64,000 nucleotides of DNA from Hydnum rufescens UP504. Lineage: Eukaryota; Basidiomycota; Agaricomycetes; Cantharellales; Hydnaceae. Below the pieces are notes generated by a model. It did no database searches. It was given only the letters and a program-made list of their open reading frames with translations, and was not told the DNA's origin. The stretch covers positions 8,058-72,057 of the forward strand of contig MU129093.1 in assembly GCA_014904985.1 (NCBI GenBank), in the 5' to 3' direction. Position 1 is the stretch's first letter, and the number at the start of each line of letters is the position of its first letter. Shown here one piece after another: positions 11,405 to 22,209 of this stretch. Position numbers and translations under genes: made by a program.

Positions 11405-11766
11405 TTCCAAGCTCAAAGGCCACCAGAAGGTAGATGGCGGTCCTCGTTTAGAAGCACCGGAAGCATCCAGTGAATACACAACGCCTCGCGTTTTTGGGCT
11501 CTCGTGACACCTCATGGTTGCCTCGCATCGGTAGATCCATTAGTAAGCGGGGAAAGCAGAAAGGAGTGTTCTTGAAAGGGAAACAGACGGCGGGCATCGC
11601 GTTGAGAACCATTAAAAGGTCAGCATAGACTAAACTAATTCGACTAACAGGGAGCAACGCCGTACTACGAAACCACTCCCACCTGAAAAGGAAGACTATA
11701 CTACGACGAAATTATCCGAAGCTATCCCAGGACGGGGGGACATAGCATCCGCCAAGGGCGCATTCC
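11405..11766. other. Spacer between NIPA-like gene and NAP1
   Basis: Contains the upstream region of the transporter and the 3' flank of NAP1, both on the minus strand. No separate gene or clear motif is seen. Confidence 0.5.
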
Positions 11767-13221
11767 CTACTGCTGCTTGCATTCCTGTGGGTCCGCGTTG
11801 TTACCTTTGTTGGTCTTGCGACGCGACGCCGGAACATCATCATCGGAGTCGTTTTCGTCCTCCTCGTCTTCATCCTCGTCGAATTCATCATCCTCATCAA
11901 AATCGTCCTCTCCATCCTCGTCTTCCCATTCTAAGGCTTTGCCAGTGAAGTAATCGATGGCTCGTGGGATCACCTATAAATATGGCTAAGTCCAGCTAAC
12001 CCCAGTGACTGATGAATAAAATACGCACTCGTTCTTTCAGATCCTGGCCAAGCTGGTAATCCATCTCGAGACTCTCTTGAGCATCCTCGAATTCCTCTTC
12101 CTCCATTTCTTCCTCAGCTTCGTCTGATAATGGTTCGGGTGGCGTGAAGAAGTTGAAGAAAGACTCTGCGGGCTTGGCCCGCCGAACGACCCGCGTACGA
12201 TTCGTCGCTACACACCGAGATGTTACAACAAATCGATTAATTAAGAAACGAACGTGCCCACCTTTGTTGCGTTGCCGCTTGACTTCGATTTCTTGAGTCA
12301 AATTTTTGTCTTCCTTCCAACGGATCGTGCAACCAACAGCCCGCTCATAGAGATAATCGCCGCTGACATCCAATTCGTCCTTATACCGATACTCCTTGGT
12401 CAGGAAGGCATCCTCGAAGTATTCATTAGGCGAGAAATGGAAGTGGATTTTGTATCCGCCGCAGGACCGTCCAGGTATTCCAAAGTGATATCCGTGAGAT
12501 GACGCAGAGCTCCCTCGTCTCTTTCCGTGATCAGTTCGCTGAACGCGATGTGGTTTTTGAGGGCAGTAAGCCAGAACTCGGGGATTCCTCGTTCTGCCCC
12601 TTCCGCATTCGGATCAGCAGCGGCATCGGTAGGAAGGGGTGTAGCACCAGGATCGTCCTTGAGAGTCTGGGCTTCTCCGGCCGCAACCTCATCGGGACTC
12701 GGTTCTACGGAACCGTTAATGATATCGAGACGGCGTCGATATAGAGGGATGGATAAAGCAAGATACTACGCGATGTTTTACGATCAGTTAACCGAAATGG
12801 GTAGCACGGAAGAACATTGCAAAAACGAGGACAGGGAAAAAAAATTGACGGATCTTACTTTCTTCTCTAGCTCATACAGCTCTTTTTTGTGCTCTTTCAT
12901 GAGCTTATCGTACTCAGTACCGATGCCCTTGAGCCCTTCGACTCGACGCTTGATCGGCCCTGGCAATGATTCAATGTAGCCACTGCTCTTCCCAATCAGA
13001 CCCGCGAGCTTGTGTTGCATGAGGGCGCTGATGGCCTGTTGAGAAGGGTTGCGAGCACCATCCTCCTCCTCCTCGTCCGAATTTTCGTTGATATCTGCCA
13101 CAGTTGGGCGAGATAGGCGAGACGCGATAGGTGCTGGATTGGCAGGGGTATTTTGAGGCGTAGCCCCGGGGTTAACAGCGTGGGTGGAGAATGGGACTGA
13201 TGTGCTCGAGTCAGTGGACAT
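11767..13221 (-). CDS. NAP1: Nucleosome assembly protein NAP1
   Basis: Histone H2A-H2B chaperone that shuttles between cytoplasm and nucleus. The first exon gives an acidic N-terminus (DEEEEDG), then the dimerisation helix region (LAGLIGKSSGYIESLP, ELYELEKK). Later exons give RRRLDIINGSVEP, the hallmark GIPEFWLTALKNH, ITERDEGALRHL, KIHFHFSPNEYFEDAFLTK, ERAVGCTIRWKEDKNLT and PAESFFNFFTPPEP, ending in a long Asp/Glu tail. The protein ends in CKQQ, a CaaX-type box as in yeast NAP1 (CKQS). The start is the ATG at 13,221; the open frame extends further but has no upstream ATG. One frame change near 12,460, between DISLEYLDGP and the KIHFHF segment, looks like a sequence error. Four or five short introns are present. 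Confidence 0.93.
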
Positions 13222-14205
13222 TGTGGTTCGCAACGAGGCCGAGGAAAAACTATTTGGGGTGACTTGAGACCTCGGATGCAAAATTTATGAGAGCCAACCA
13301 CAACAACCCACAACTTCGCTTGGTGCTCCGTGTATGTACGGCGCATCCAATTGTTGTATTAGGCCTGTCTACAAGGCTTCCTCAATTGCCAAAAATTTAA
13401 ACAAACCCATTACAAAACACACCGGCGACAATTTAATCTACTTTTTGCCCAAGTCTTGGATCGTGCTCCCACGCACGATTTGCTTCCCCCCACCACTTCC
13501 TTTCTCCTCAATTTGTAAGCCCTAAAATATCTTGAGGTCTGGCGCCTAAAAGTGGACTGTTCCTTTAATTATCTGCCGGCTCTGTTGAATGTCTCTGGCC
13601 TGCCAAGTTGTCTCATTTCGGGTCCTACAGCGCTAGTCCGTTTGCATGCTTGCTGGAAATTTTGTGCTATGACGACGTGCGCTACGCTGTATGATGGCTG
13701 TGAGATTTCCGAATGATATACAACCTGACTGGGTATTCCATGCCCATTCCCTTGAGTGGAGTGGCCTAACGACGGTTGAACGTATCCATCACATCAGGGG
13801 ATCAAGGAGTGCATTTAGGGACACCCTCTCTCGTGTATCCACAGTCTCTATCACTTTCTTCGCCTTCCTATTCACGGTGGACCTGGCGCTACTGTGACCC
13901 ACCGGCCCGGTACGCCCGCCCGGTGCGAGTTCGGTCACGGGTCACAGGGACACATGTACTGAACCCTGCGGCCATGGTGCCACAGACCCCAATGAACTAC
14001 GAAAGGCCCCTTAGACAGTTCAGTCACAGCCGCGGATGCAGGCCCTATCGATAATGAACTGAAACCGTTGGTGGCCGAACGGTTCGAACCGGCCGGCGAC
14101 ACGAATTTCAAGTGAACCTACTGTATATCGTCGAAATAGGATAGTATTCCGCAGCCCCCTGACTACCCTGCGTCCTTTCGGCCCCCCTTTTGTGACTAGT
14201 TCATC
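13222..14205. other. Intergenic region between NAP1 and the PLC-like gene
   Basis: Divergent upstream region of nearly 1 kb. I see no recognisable gene. A G/C-rich patch near 13,895-13,935 contains CCGGCCCGG-like palindromes. Confidence 0.5.
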
Positions 14206-15791
14206 ATGAGCCTCGCAAGTCTGATGTTTCTCTGCATTGCCTTGTCTGCAACTGTCAACGCAGGTCCCGTCAAGCGGCGAGCAGCCGTCTGTAACGGTTA
14301 CAGCCAACTCTGTTCTCGTCTCTATTCGAATGTGACCTACATTGGAGGTACACCTACGTGTTGGATTCTTTGCTCACGAATCATCGAAGCTCAGTGATTG
14401 ATATTCGATTAGCCCATGATTCCTATGCTATAGATAGTACCTCCATTGATCGTGAGCATTCCTATCTTCGTCTATTGTATCTGAATTTTCTCCTACCTAG
14501 TTTGACAAAAAGTTGCGGCGAACCAATACATCTCCATCACTGGTACGCCTATATAATAGAGTAGGATCCTTGTGGATTCCATTGCCACGAAACTTGTCTT
14601 CTTTAGCGCAACTCAACTTGGGGTTCGTGTTCTGCAGTCACAAGCTCACTTGTAGGTGCGATTATCAACTTCTATAATGCTTGTCAAGCCAAAGAATCTC
14701 ACACAGAAAGGATGGCCATATCGAATTGTGCCATACGGGTATGTGATCGATTTTCAATCGCTTATTGCTCCTCGAATCTACCCTCTTCCCTTGAAAGATT
14801 GCGTAAGATATTTAGACCTATCGATCTTGTCTCTCTTCCCTCCAATTCTATTTCCCTTCGCATCATCCACAGATTCTCTATGATGGTGCGTGATGGATAT
14901 GTACGTGACCCCTTTAAATTGCAACCCTCATTCAACTATACTACTATAGGAGGAAGTTTGCTATCGTATCTCGAAGAGGTGAAAACATGGCTGGATGCGA
15001 ATCCCAACGAGGGTGCGCTGCACAGGTATCAAGCAACCTGCGATAAGACATGAGCTCAGAGCCACCTTCGCTTTCATTACTCAGTTCTCACACTTGTCGT
15101 TACGAATCCAGACGCTATCTCGGTCGCGGATTACTGGGGCCCAGACTTCGTCGCTGCTGGACTCGATACATACGCCTACGTCCCTTCTTCCTCTCAGCCC
15201 GGGCTCTCAGATTGGCCCACACTTGGTTCAATGATCGATTCCGGGAAACGACTCGTTGTGTTCATGGATTACAATTCGGATACCTCTTCGGTGCCCTACA
15301 TCCTCCCAGAGTTCTCTAGCGTGTAGGCATTCTCACAGCGAAATGAGGAGTGGGATTTTCTCACAAATTATTCCCAATACTTCTAGCTGGGAAACAAAGT
15401 ACGACGTGACAGACAGTAGTTTTCCCTGTACCGTCGACCGTGGATCGACCCCCGGCATGCGTTGAGTCTTTTTTTTTTTTCCTTCCAAGTTTGGTATATG
15501 ATTCATATTGCCTTCGCAAGGCAGTCATGGCGAATCACTTTCTTGATGTCTCGATATTCGGGATTCTAATACCTGATCGGGGCTCCGCGGACATCACGAA
15601 CAGCGTATCATCGTATGTGATCCCATTAGGAAGTCCATGCACCCCTGTAAATAATGCTCTACAGCATCGTTGCGAATTCGAATGGCTGCCTCTCGCTCAA
15701 TTCGGGAAACGCGCCTACATTTATTTTACTGGATTTCGTCAATCAGGGACAGACTATTACTGCAGGGAACATTTTGAATGGCTTGACTTGA
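14206..15791 (+). CDS. Secreted TIM-barrel PLC-like phosphodiesterase
   Basis: A signal peptide (MSLASLMFLCIALSATVNAG) precedes a mature start VCNGYSQLCSRLYSNVTYIG. Small exons then supply AHDSYAIDST, VAANQYISITAQLNLGVR, LQSQAHL, an LCHT piece, LLSYLEEVKTWLDANPNE, VLTLVVTNPDAISVADYWG, SDWPTLGSMIDSGKRLVVF, TSSVPYILPEFSS, SWETKYDVTDSSFPCTVDR, HFLDVSIFGILIPDRG and TFILLDFVNQGQTITAG. The order matches fungal PLC-X-like phosphodiesterases. The His of AHDSY corresponds to the family's first catalytic His. It ends in NILNGLT at a TGA at 15,789-15,791. About nine or ten introns are needed and I see no forced frame change. The physiological substrate is unknown; members are thought to act on phosphodiesters outside the cell. 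Confidence 0.85.
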
Positions 15792-15989
15792 GACCACTGT
15801 TCACTTTATTAATTTTGAATACAGTCATTCCATGGGGATTTGTACGCGACGAAATTAAACACAGATTGTTTTGTACATCGGGGGGGGGAAGGGGGGCTCA
15901 GAATTCTGGAGGAAGAAAATTCACATAATGAGCGAAGCTATAGACCACGATGGAGGGATCAGATACGAGGCCAACTCACAAGGTCTAGG

Positions 15990-17456
15990 CTACTGATCCT
16001 CGACGGGGACACCCAGGAGCGAGGAGGAAGATGGCGTTTCCTCCAATAAATCTATGTTTATGAAACGAGCAAAAGTTTCCGCATCGTCGAGCCGAGAAGC
16101 AGTGGGACTCGAGCAAGTGCAAGATGCAGGCGAAATGTGCGAGCACAGTGTCAAGGAGGGCCATACCTCCTCGAGAGAGAAATTAACATCGTCACCGTGC
16201 ACATCGAAGTCCCCCCATTTGTACGAAGGGTGCGGGATGGGGCTTGACGGCCTCGCGTCACCATCATTAATCAAGGAGGGTATGCGCGAGAGGTTCGATC
16301 GTGAGTGAAAGATAGAATCATGAGAAGCGGAGAACGGTGGGGGGGATGAGTTGCAAGAAAAAAATTGTGAATACTCGTGGGAATAGTATGGTGCATCGGG
16401 AACGATAATAGGAGAGCGAGATGGTGTCTGAATATCGGGCGAAGCATATGGTGACATGGAATAAAGTGTGGGATCGGAAGATGAACAGTTGTTATCGGGG
16501 GAATCGGTAGGGTTTCGATCAATCAAGAAACACGAATCAAGATAATATTGTGCCGTTTCTGGCTTCGCCAAGGCATCTTTGCAGACGATCTCAGATGAGA
16601 ATGGGCCGGAGAGACCAGGAATATTAGAAGTGCCAGATAATTTGGCATCACTGCTGTCGGTTTTGAGAGAAACGAGAGATTCACTTCGACTATCGCACTT
16701 GACATTGAGGGCTTCCGGTATGACTTCCGGAGGGTCGTCCAGAGGCGGGGACCGGGGACGCGATATCGATAATTTTATTTTGAGACGCTTCGTTTTGACT
16801 TCCAGGCCACGCTTCCGGAGACACGCTCCACAATCGCAGTATCCGGCACAACGAGGACATAGCCACGTTAATTTAGTTTCCAACCGGGCGCGATATCTAT
16901 CCTCGACATGTGAGACCAATCGCACGAAAATATGGCAGGGAATAACGCACCGATTGAACAGGCATCTTTCACAGTATCCAACGTCACAGGTGCTGCATCG
17001 TTGGGCTTCCTCTGTGTTCACAGATCTGTGACATTGATGACACCAGATTCTGCCAGGGCCCGAGGGGGGGCCCCGTTTTCGCGATGAGGACGCGGATTTT
17101 ACGTGGAGAATAGATAGTTGGTCCTCCGAATCATGTTCCAATTCAGAGAGCGCGGCTAGACCAGGCTTTAGCCGTTTTACACGTGTCCTCTTCCAAGCAG
17201 CCCGGAAGGAACGGGTGTGGATCGGATGGATGGGGACGGCGGAGAAAGAGGATGGGCGATTTTTTGGGACGTGGGGGCAATAGCACATAGGCCATGCGTT
17301 GAGTGCGCCCTGGAGCGGGCAAGACGCTTGTTGTACCGTCGCTGTCCATGAGTTGGCCGTGGCTACGCTGGATAATTTCCCTTCTTCAGAAAATGAAACA
17401 CATCTGCAGTTTACACTCAGCGAAATTTGCGTACGATGCTGCAGACGAATGACCAT
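15990..17456 (-). CDS. R1-type CXXC zinc-finger protein (zf-4CXXC_R1 / CDCA7-related)
   Basis: A cysteine-rich module reads WCHQCHRSVNTEEAQRCS, CDVGYCERCLFNR, then after an intron YRARLETKLTWLCPRCAG and YCDCGACLRKRG. This is the pattern of the zinc-finger domain of MAO-A repressor R1/CDCA7-type chromatin proteins, so a nuclear DNA- or chromatin-binding role is likely. The open frame runs through a short intron (about 16,906-16,955) whose removal restores the family spacing between the cysteine clusters. Upstream is a basic region (AAWKRTRVKRLK); downstream is a long Ser/Pro/Asp-rich disordered tail. The start is uncertain: ATGs at 17,456 and 17,288 are both in frame. It is head-to-head with NPR2, with 84 bp between starts if the first ATG is used. 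Confidence 0.8.
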   Translation of the reverse strand: MVIRLQHRTQISLSVNCRCVSFSEEGKLSSVATANSWTATVQQASCPLQGALNAWPMCYCPHVPKNRPSSFSAVPIHPIHTRSFRAAWKRTRVKRLKPGLAALSELEHDSEDQLSILHVKSASSSRKRGPPSGPGRIWCHQCHRSVNTEEAQRCSTCDVGYCERCLFNRCVIPCHIFVRLVSHVEDRYRARLETKLTWLCPRCAGYCDCGACLRKRGLEVKTKRLKIKLSISRPRSPPLDDPPEVIPEALNVKCDSRSESLVSLKTDSSDAKLSGTSNIPGLSGPFSSEIVCKDALAKPETAQYYLDSCFLIDRNPTDSPDNNCSSSDPTLYSMSPYASPDIQTPSRSPIIVPDAPYYSHEYSQFFSCNSSPPPFSASHDSIFHSRSNLSRIPSLINDGDARPSSPIPHPSYKWGDFDVHGDDVNFSLEEVWPSLTLCSHISPASCTCSSPTASRLDDAETFARFINIDLLEETPSSSSLLGVPVEDQ

Positions 17457-17540
17457 AGACGTTGACTCGCACCGTTTTGGGGAGGACCGCCGGCTCGGTC
17501 CGGCACTTTGCGCTCAGCCGCCTTCCAAAATTTGTGAGCC

Positions 17541-19512
17541 ATGGCCCTGGTTGGGGACGCAGAGTCTTTCTTGCCCCGAATAAGATGTGTATTCTATGCG
17601 ACGTTTGACCAGGATCAGGGCCCAAAAGTCACTTGTCAAGTCCCCGAAGGCTCTATCATTACTCCCGTACCAAATGGAGCTATCAGTCCCCAAAGTTTAG
17701 GACCTGGCTCTGATTCACGTGGACCGAGGAGGTCCTCTCTGTCTTCTATATCCCTCGGGGGCCCCTTGGCTTCTCAGAAGAACGACCCAGCTACTACCAC
17801 GCCTCCACGCCCCATTCGAGGCAAGGGAAACTCTACGATTGGACTGTTCGAGTTCGAATCAATTGTGGAATACGTTATTCCAAAAGACCAATTATGTGGT
17901 CGTCTCGTTCGCTGCAATACTCCAAGTCACAGAATAATTGGCTTTCCTGTGAAACTGACTGGCCTTCGATATCGAAATGAACAACATCGCCACGAGTTTC
18001 GCTATAATCTCTGCTTCGTATTCGATCGAATGGCAGATCTCTCATGCTACGAGCCCATTGTTCGAAAATGCGGGAGAGTCCTTCTTGCTTGTGAAGTATG
18101 TGCCGCCCTCTCTTCATTCATTGCCAGATGACTATTCATTGCAAAATGCTCGGGTATTATATAGCAAGAATCTGGGCTTCTATCTTCTCCCGATTATCTC
18201 GATCATATTCAGCCAATATTGGAGCAGCTCTATGAGGACCTCAATTCGTACTCCGAGACGTCTATACCGATCGACAACTTTAACTCGATAGAACTGCAGA
18301 TATTCCCATTCTACCCCAATCCGCCCAAAGTGCAGGACTGGCAAGTTCCAGTGACGCTTCTCAATCTGGAGAAACGTAAAGATCCAAGTTGGGATTTGAC
18401 CATGGCCCAGGTGGGCTGATGGGCTTATGTTGCAGATGCGCAATTGACCTTTGCAGTAACAGATTACACCTCATCTCAACGGCATCAATCATGTGCAGCG
18501 GATCGCGGACCTTGCAGACGTCGACATTGAAGTAGCCAGACACTGCCTTGAGCATTTACTGTGGGTGTATTTGTGTCGGTTCTCCGATATTTATTCATAT
18601 CCCTAATTGAATCCACGGGGTAGATTCTACCAATGTATCATGATGATTGACATCTTCCAATATAGCAACATGTACACATTAAAATCAAATGTTCAGTGGC
18701 TTGTGGAAGAGCCGAGCGTTCGTGAGGAATGCGCAGCATACGTGACTCGGCCAGGCGAGTGACGAGCCGGGCATCAGTATCTTTGATTCTAAATGTGGTT
18801 TGCAGGACACCCCCTTTTGCCATTAACGGACCTAATGCACCTGTATTCGCGCCTTAAGCCTGGGAAAACCATCCACGCGTGGATAGAAGAGAACTCTGTG
18901 GCAGAGCGTGGCATCGATGTTCACAGGTTCATTACCTTTGGGGTCATCAAGGGATTCCTCAGACGTGTCCATAGGTGGCCATTTCTGCTCTCTCGCGACA
19001 GGACGGTGAAGAAGGGGAAAGAAGTCGCTTTCGGAAATGACACGGTGTCAACGTCTCCGAGCAGCATCGTGACAATCACGAAGAACATGGAGGACTCTGA
19101 GGGGGCAAATGCCAATAGCGCTCGCTCTCGTCACACTCACACTCCCACTCCACGTCCGATACCAAAGCAAATGAGCTTCCCCCCGATTCCGACAGCACCT
19201 TCCAAAGCCCATTCTACTGGGCTAGGGCCGGCCATCCGTCAATCTGGGCCTGGAGGGCCAGGGCTGAGTAGATCGGTGTCGTTTCGAGAGCCAGAGCCGG
19301 CAGATACGATTGTTGAAAGGCTGCCTGCGCTGCTCGATGGGTCCCGGCACACAGACGAGCTGTGCACTATGTTTCGTGTCAGCTGGCCCGAATTGGAAAA
19401 GTACCTCACTGTTATGAGGGAAGGAGAACGGGAGCCTGCGAGTGACGAGAATTTGGGGCGAGACTTGGCAGGACTGGATAGAATAGGTCGTGTACGAATA
19501 ATATACCACTGA
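17541..19512 (+). CDS. NPR2: NPR2, GATOR1/SEACIT subunit
   Basis: Nitrogen permease regulator 2, which with NPR3 and IML1 forms the GTPase-activating complex that turns TORC1 down on amino-acid starvation. The N-terminus is a longin-like domain: CVFYATFDQDQGPKVTCQVP, FEFESIVEYVIPKDQLCGRL, GFPVKLTG, FRYNLCFVFDR and YEPIVRKCGRVL. A Ser/Pro linker is inserted after the first strands. Following exons give GFYLLPDYLDHIQPILEQL, then PINGINHVQRIADLADVDIE and FQYSNMYTL. The last exon contains LMHLYSRLKPGKTIHAW, DVHRFITFGVIKGFLRRVHR and the C-terminal winged-helix type end, HTDELCTMFRVSWPELEKYL to GRVRIIYH. The ATG at 17,541 fits the usual short N-terminus. About six introns. A 20-base T run (19,544-19,563) follows the stop. 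Confidence 0.92.
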
Positions 19513-19578
19513 GCGGAGCATGAGCTGTTGAGTAGCATTGGAGTTTTTTTTTTTTTTTTTTTTGGGTTTTGACCATTA

Positions 19579-20194
19579 TTATAATACACGTCTCTTCTTG
19601 GACCTCGTCCCTCCAATTTTGATGGGTGTGGTGTCCGTGACACGAGCGACAATACTCCGCACCTCTGCCCCCTCACCCGCCATCAACGCGCGAAACACGG
19701 CCTCCCGGCCCTGACCAAACCCATTAAAAAACAAATTCACGCGCATAGGCGCCAACTCGAGCCTCTTCCTCTCAGTGGCGACCCTCTGAAAGACCTGTAT
19801 CGCGCACTGGTAGGCAGCCTCGTACCCTGCTCGCTGACTCTTTTTGAACCCGAGTTTCCCGCTACTGACGAAGAAGAGGGTGCCCCATTTTTGGTTTTGG
19901 TTTTGGTTTTGGCTGTCGCTGAGTCTAGGATTGCGGCCAGCGAGGGTGATGAGGGTGTTGTTTCGGGTCGCTTTTACGTGTATGTGGTAGATGTGGGCGA
20001 TGTCGGGGGTCGTTATGGGTCTGGGTGCGACGTCATCTGCGCTGCTGCCCGTTGTTATTGTTGTAGAAGTGGGGAATGGGATGATCCTCGTGGGTTGAGT
20101 ATGCGCGGAGTACGCTATGAGGTGGCGCGACTTGGGAGGGAATGAATCTTGGTCTGGCGCTGCGCAAGGCGTTCCAGAGAACGGCCGCTCGCAT
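19579..20194 (-). CDS. MRPS18: Mitochondrial small-subunit ribosomal protein uS11m
   Basis: The C-terminal two thirds is a clear uS11 fold protein: HIYHIHVKATRNNTLIT, GKLGFKKSQRAGYEAAYQ, LFFNGFGQGREAVFRAL, and the signature VTDTTPIKIGGTRSKKRRVL at the end. The long open frame extends to an ATG at 20,244 but gives an acidic, cysteine-rich N-terminus unsuited to import. A second frame from the ATG at 20,194 encodes MRAAVLWNALRSARPRF and SVLRAYSTHED, an Arg-rich presequence with a typical RAYS cleavage context. No GT-AG intron joins the two frames, so I infer a one-base error between about 20,040 and 20,190 and take 20,194 as the start. The alternative start at 20,244 would overlap the QCR9 start codon on the other strand. 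Confidence 0.85.
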
Positions 20195-20242
20195 TGAAAG
20201 TTGGAGCGGCAAGTCCCGGAGTCCTTGCAACCTGAAGTGTTC

Positions 20243-20577
20243 ATGTCGGTATGTGTCCTTGTCAGCGTTCCCGACGTGCTTGGTTATGTGATCTCATTGG
20301 GTACTACTATTACTACTACTAAACAGCTCGCCAACTCCTTTTACAATACCATCGTGAGACGAAACTCGGTGTTTGTGCCGACGGTCTTTGCGGGCGCATT
20401 CGCCTTTGGCGTGGGTTTCGATATTGGTATCACCAAGTTTTGGGACTCGTGGAACCGAGGGGTACGCCCGTGTCTGTCATTCCTGGGGGAGGACGGCGCT
20501 GACGCGTCAGACGTTTTCTTCTTGGATAGAAACAATGGAAAGACATCAGGTCAAAATACATTGAGCAGGAGGAGTAG
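20243..20577 (+). CDS. QCR9: QCR9, cytochrome bc1 complex subunit 9
   Basis: Small single-span subunit of respiratory complex III in the mitochondrial inner membrane. Three exons were read exactly: 20243-20248 (just ATG TCG), 20327-20461 and 20530-20577, giving 62 residues. The sequence includes ANSFYNTIVRRNSVFVP, TVFAGAFAFGVGFDIGI, KFWDSWNRG, and an end KQWKDIRSKYIEQEE. The length and the YNT..RRNSVF / FDxG / W..xN.GK pattern match the family. It is head-to-head with uS11m: only 48 bp separate the two preferred start codons. Confidence 0.96.
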
Positions 20578-20775
20578 AGCCGCTCGCAGGTTCATTAGAA
20601 GTAGAAAGTAGGGGGGACAGCTATCGATATCAACGTCGATTATAATGCTTGTAAAAAACTGTGTTCAGAGAGAGCCTTTCATTGATTTGGAGTGGTCAAT
20701 CAACGCTTTTTTCAAAGTTTTGACTCCATAAGCTGAGAAGTTGACAAAACTTGGCCGGATTCGGCGTCAATACAT

Positions 20776-22067
20776 ATGATAGCTCGACATTCGACGTTTA
20801 CAATCCGAGCATTTGCTTCGAGTGCTGCTGCTGCTGGTGCTAAAGCTGATGGAGCAGGAGGCGCAAAGCTTGCTCTCAAGTATGCAGATAAGCTAAAAGC
20901 CCGTATGGAGCGGTAAGCTGCCCTCGCCCTGTCGTTCTAAGAGAGCCATAGCCCTGGGATCGACCCTCTCTTTTTGCTTCTCTCTCTTGCTCAGTGAAGG
21001 CGTGAGCGACCTCGAACAGCTCAAGGGAAAGCTTGCTCCCTCCCCTGCAGCACCACCCGAAAAGCTCGGTTCACTAGCTCCGTCCTCGTCTGTGCGACCA
21101 GCTAGTACCCAAAAGGACGCGTCTTTGCCATCTCGGAAGAAGTGGACCCGGAAGGACAGCTCTCCGATCAAAGTGAGTAGTAACTTTGAACAAATAGTTC
21201 TTCCATGATGAGGTGATGAAAAACCTATTTGGCTCAATCTCGTTTGTTTTTTTTTTTTTTTTGCTTTCATCGTTGCGATAATAAATTATAGCCCCTGTCT
21301 GCGCTCCTAAATGTGCCAAAGATCATGGAGACGCCGCATACGGCAGAAGAGGTATCCTCATTATGGACGCTGTACCACGCATCGCGTTCCGAGGGCACGG
21401 GGAGGGGATACCTCTGCGCGACGGTGCCCCGCGGATAAATACGAAGCGATGATCGCGCGCGCTCGAAAGTATCCCATGTTCGTGCTGCCACTACCACGCG
21501 CCGCCTTACCCGAAGGGGAATCGGAACCGGGGACGGCGGTGGTGCTTCAGGGGGGGCGACCGAATTTTTCTTTATGGAATGGGGATTTCATTCCCCGCCA
21601 GAACACCCTTCCCGAGTTGATCCTTTAGCAGACCCCTTTGCCGTCGTCGGGGCCACCACCAATGCCGCCCTCGCGCGGGCGCGCCTACCACCACCACCAC
21701 CACCGCCGCCGGCGGTACCGCCGGCACACCGGGGCCCCTCCCGCCTCGAACGACGATCCTGTTCTCGCCCTTGGAGGAATACAAACTGCGGGGGTCGTTC
21801 GCGCAGCCGCGGCTGGTGGTGACTCATCACACGGACCTGGCGGATTCGCACGCGATCGTGCTTCTCCGCGGAGAAATAACGGCTTCTCCCTCAGGAGGCT
21901 TCCAATTATCTCAGATGGATGCACAGCTCCTGGCCCTGGCCGTCCAGAAGTTTTACCTCCCTGGAGGAACGCCACAATCCGAAAATGATTTTCAAATATT
22001 GCGAACGTTTCATGAAGCGCAGGATCAATTCGACTATAAAAAGCTACTCGCCACCCACCGGAAATGA
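20776..22067 (+). CDS. ATP11: ATP11-family F1-ATPase assembly chaperone (three frame breaks)
   Basis: Matrix chaperone that binds free F1 beta subunits during ATP synthase assembly. An N-terminal presequence (MIARHSTFTIRAFASSAAAA) and two introns are followed by PLSALLNVPKIMETPHTAEE, LWTLYHASRSEGTGRGYLC, YEAMIARARKYPMFVLPLP, FFFMEWGFHSPP, TILFSPLEEYKLRGSFAQP, THHTDLADSHAIVLLRGEI and QLLALAVQKFYLPGG, ending KKLLATHRK. The order is that of ATP11/ATPAF1. To read through, the frame must change three times: at a C4 run (21427-21430), at a G7 run (21550-21556) and inside a Pro-codon run near 21,690-21,725. Because the protein stays conserved on both sides of each, base-run errors are likelier than decay, but a pseudogene is not excluded. 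A polyproline insert of about 30-40 residues is unusual. Confidence 0.85.
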
Positions 22068-22209
22068 CGGCTTTGGCGCCCCGTAAATCCGACCATACAC
22101 TCTGTACACTAGAATACAGTACATGACAACCAAAGTGACAATGTTCCCCCAATGTCATGAATTTCCTGCCGACCAATGCCACGGCTACAGGACTGCCGTA
22201 CTACTACTA

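Noticed and set aside
20195..20244. uS11m N-terminal extension MNTSGCKDSG
   Set aside because: Lacks presequence character and would overlap the QCR9 start codon; the nearby second frame gives a typical mitochondrial leader.
21572..21851. Poly-Val, poly-His and poly-Arg frames on both strands
   Set aside because: All are shadows of the Pro-codon repeat inside ATP11.
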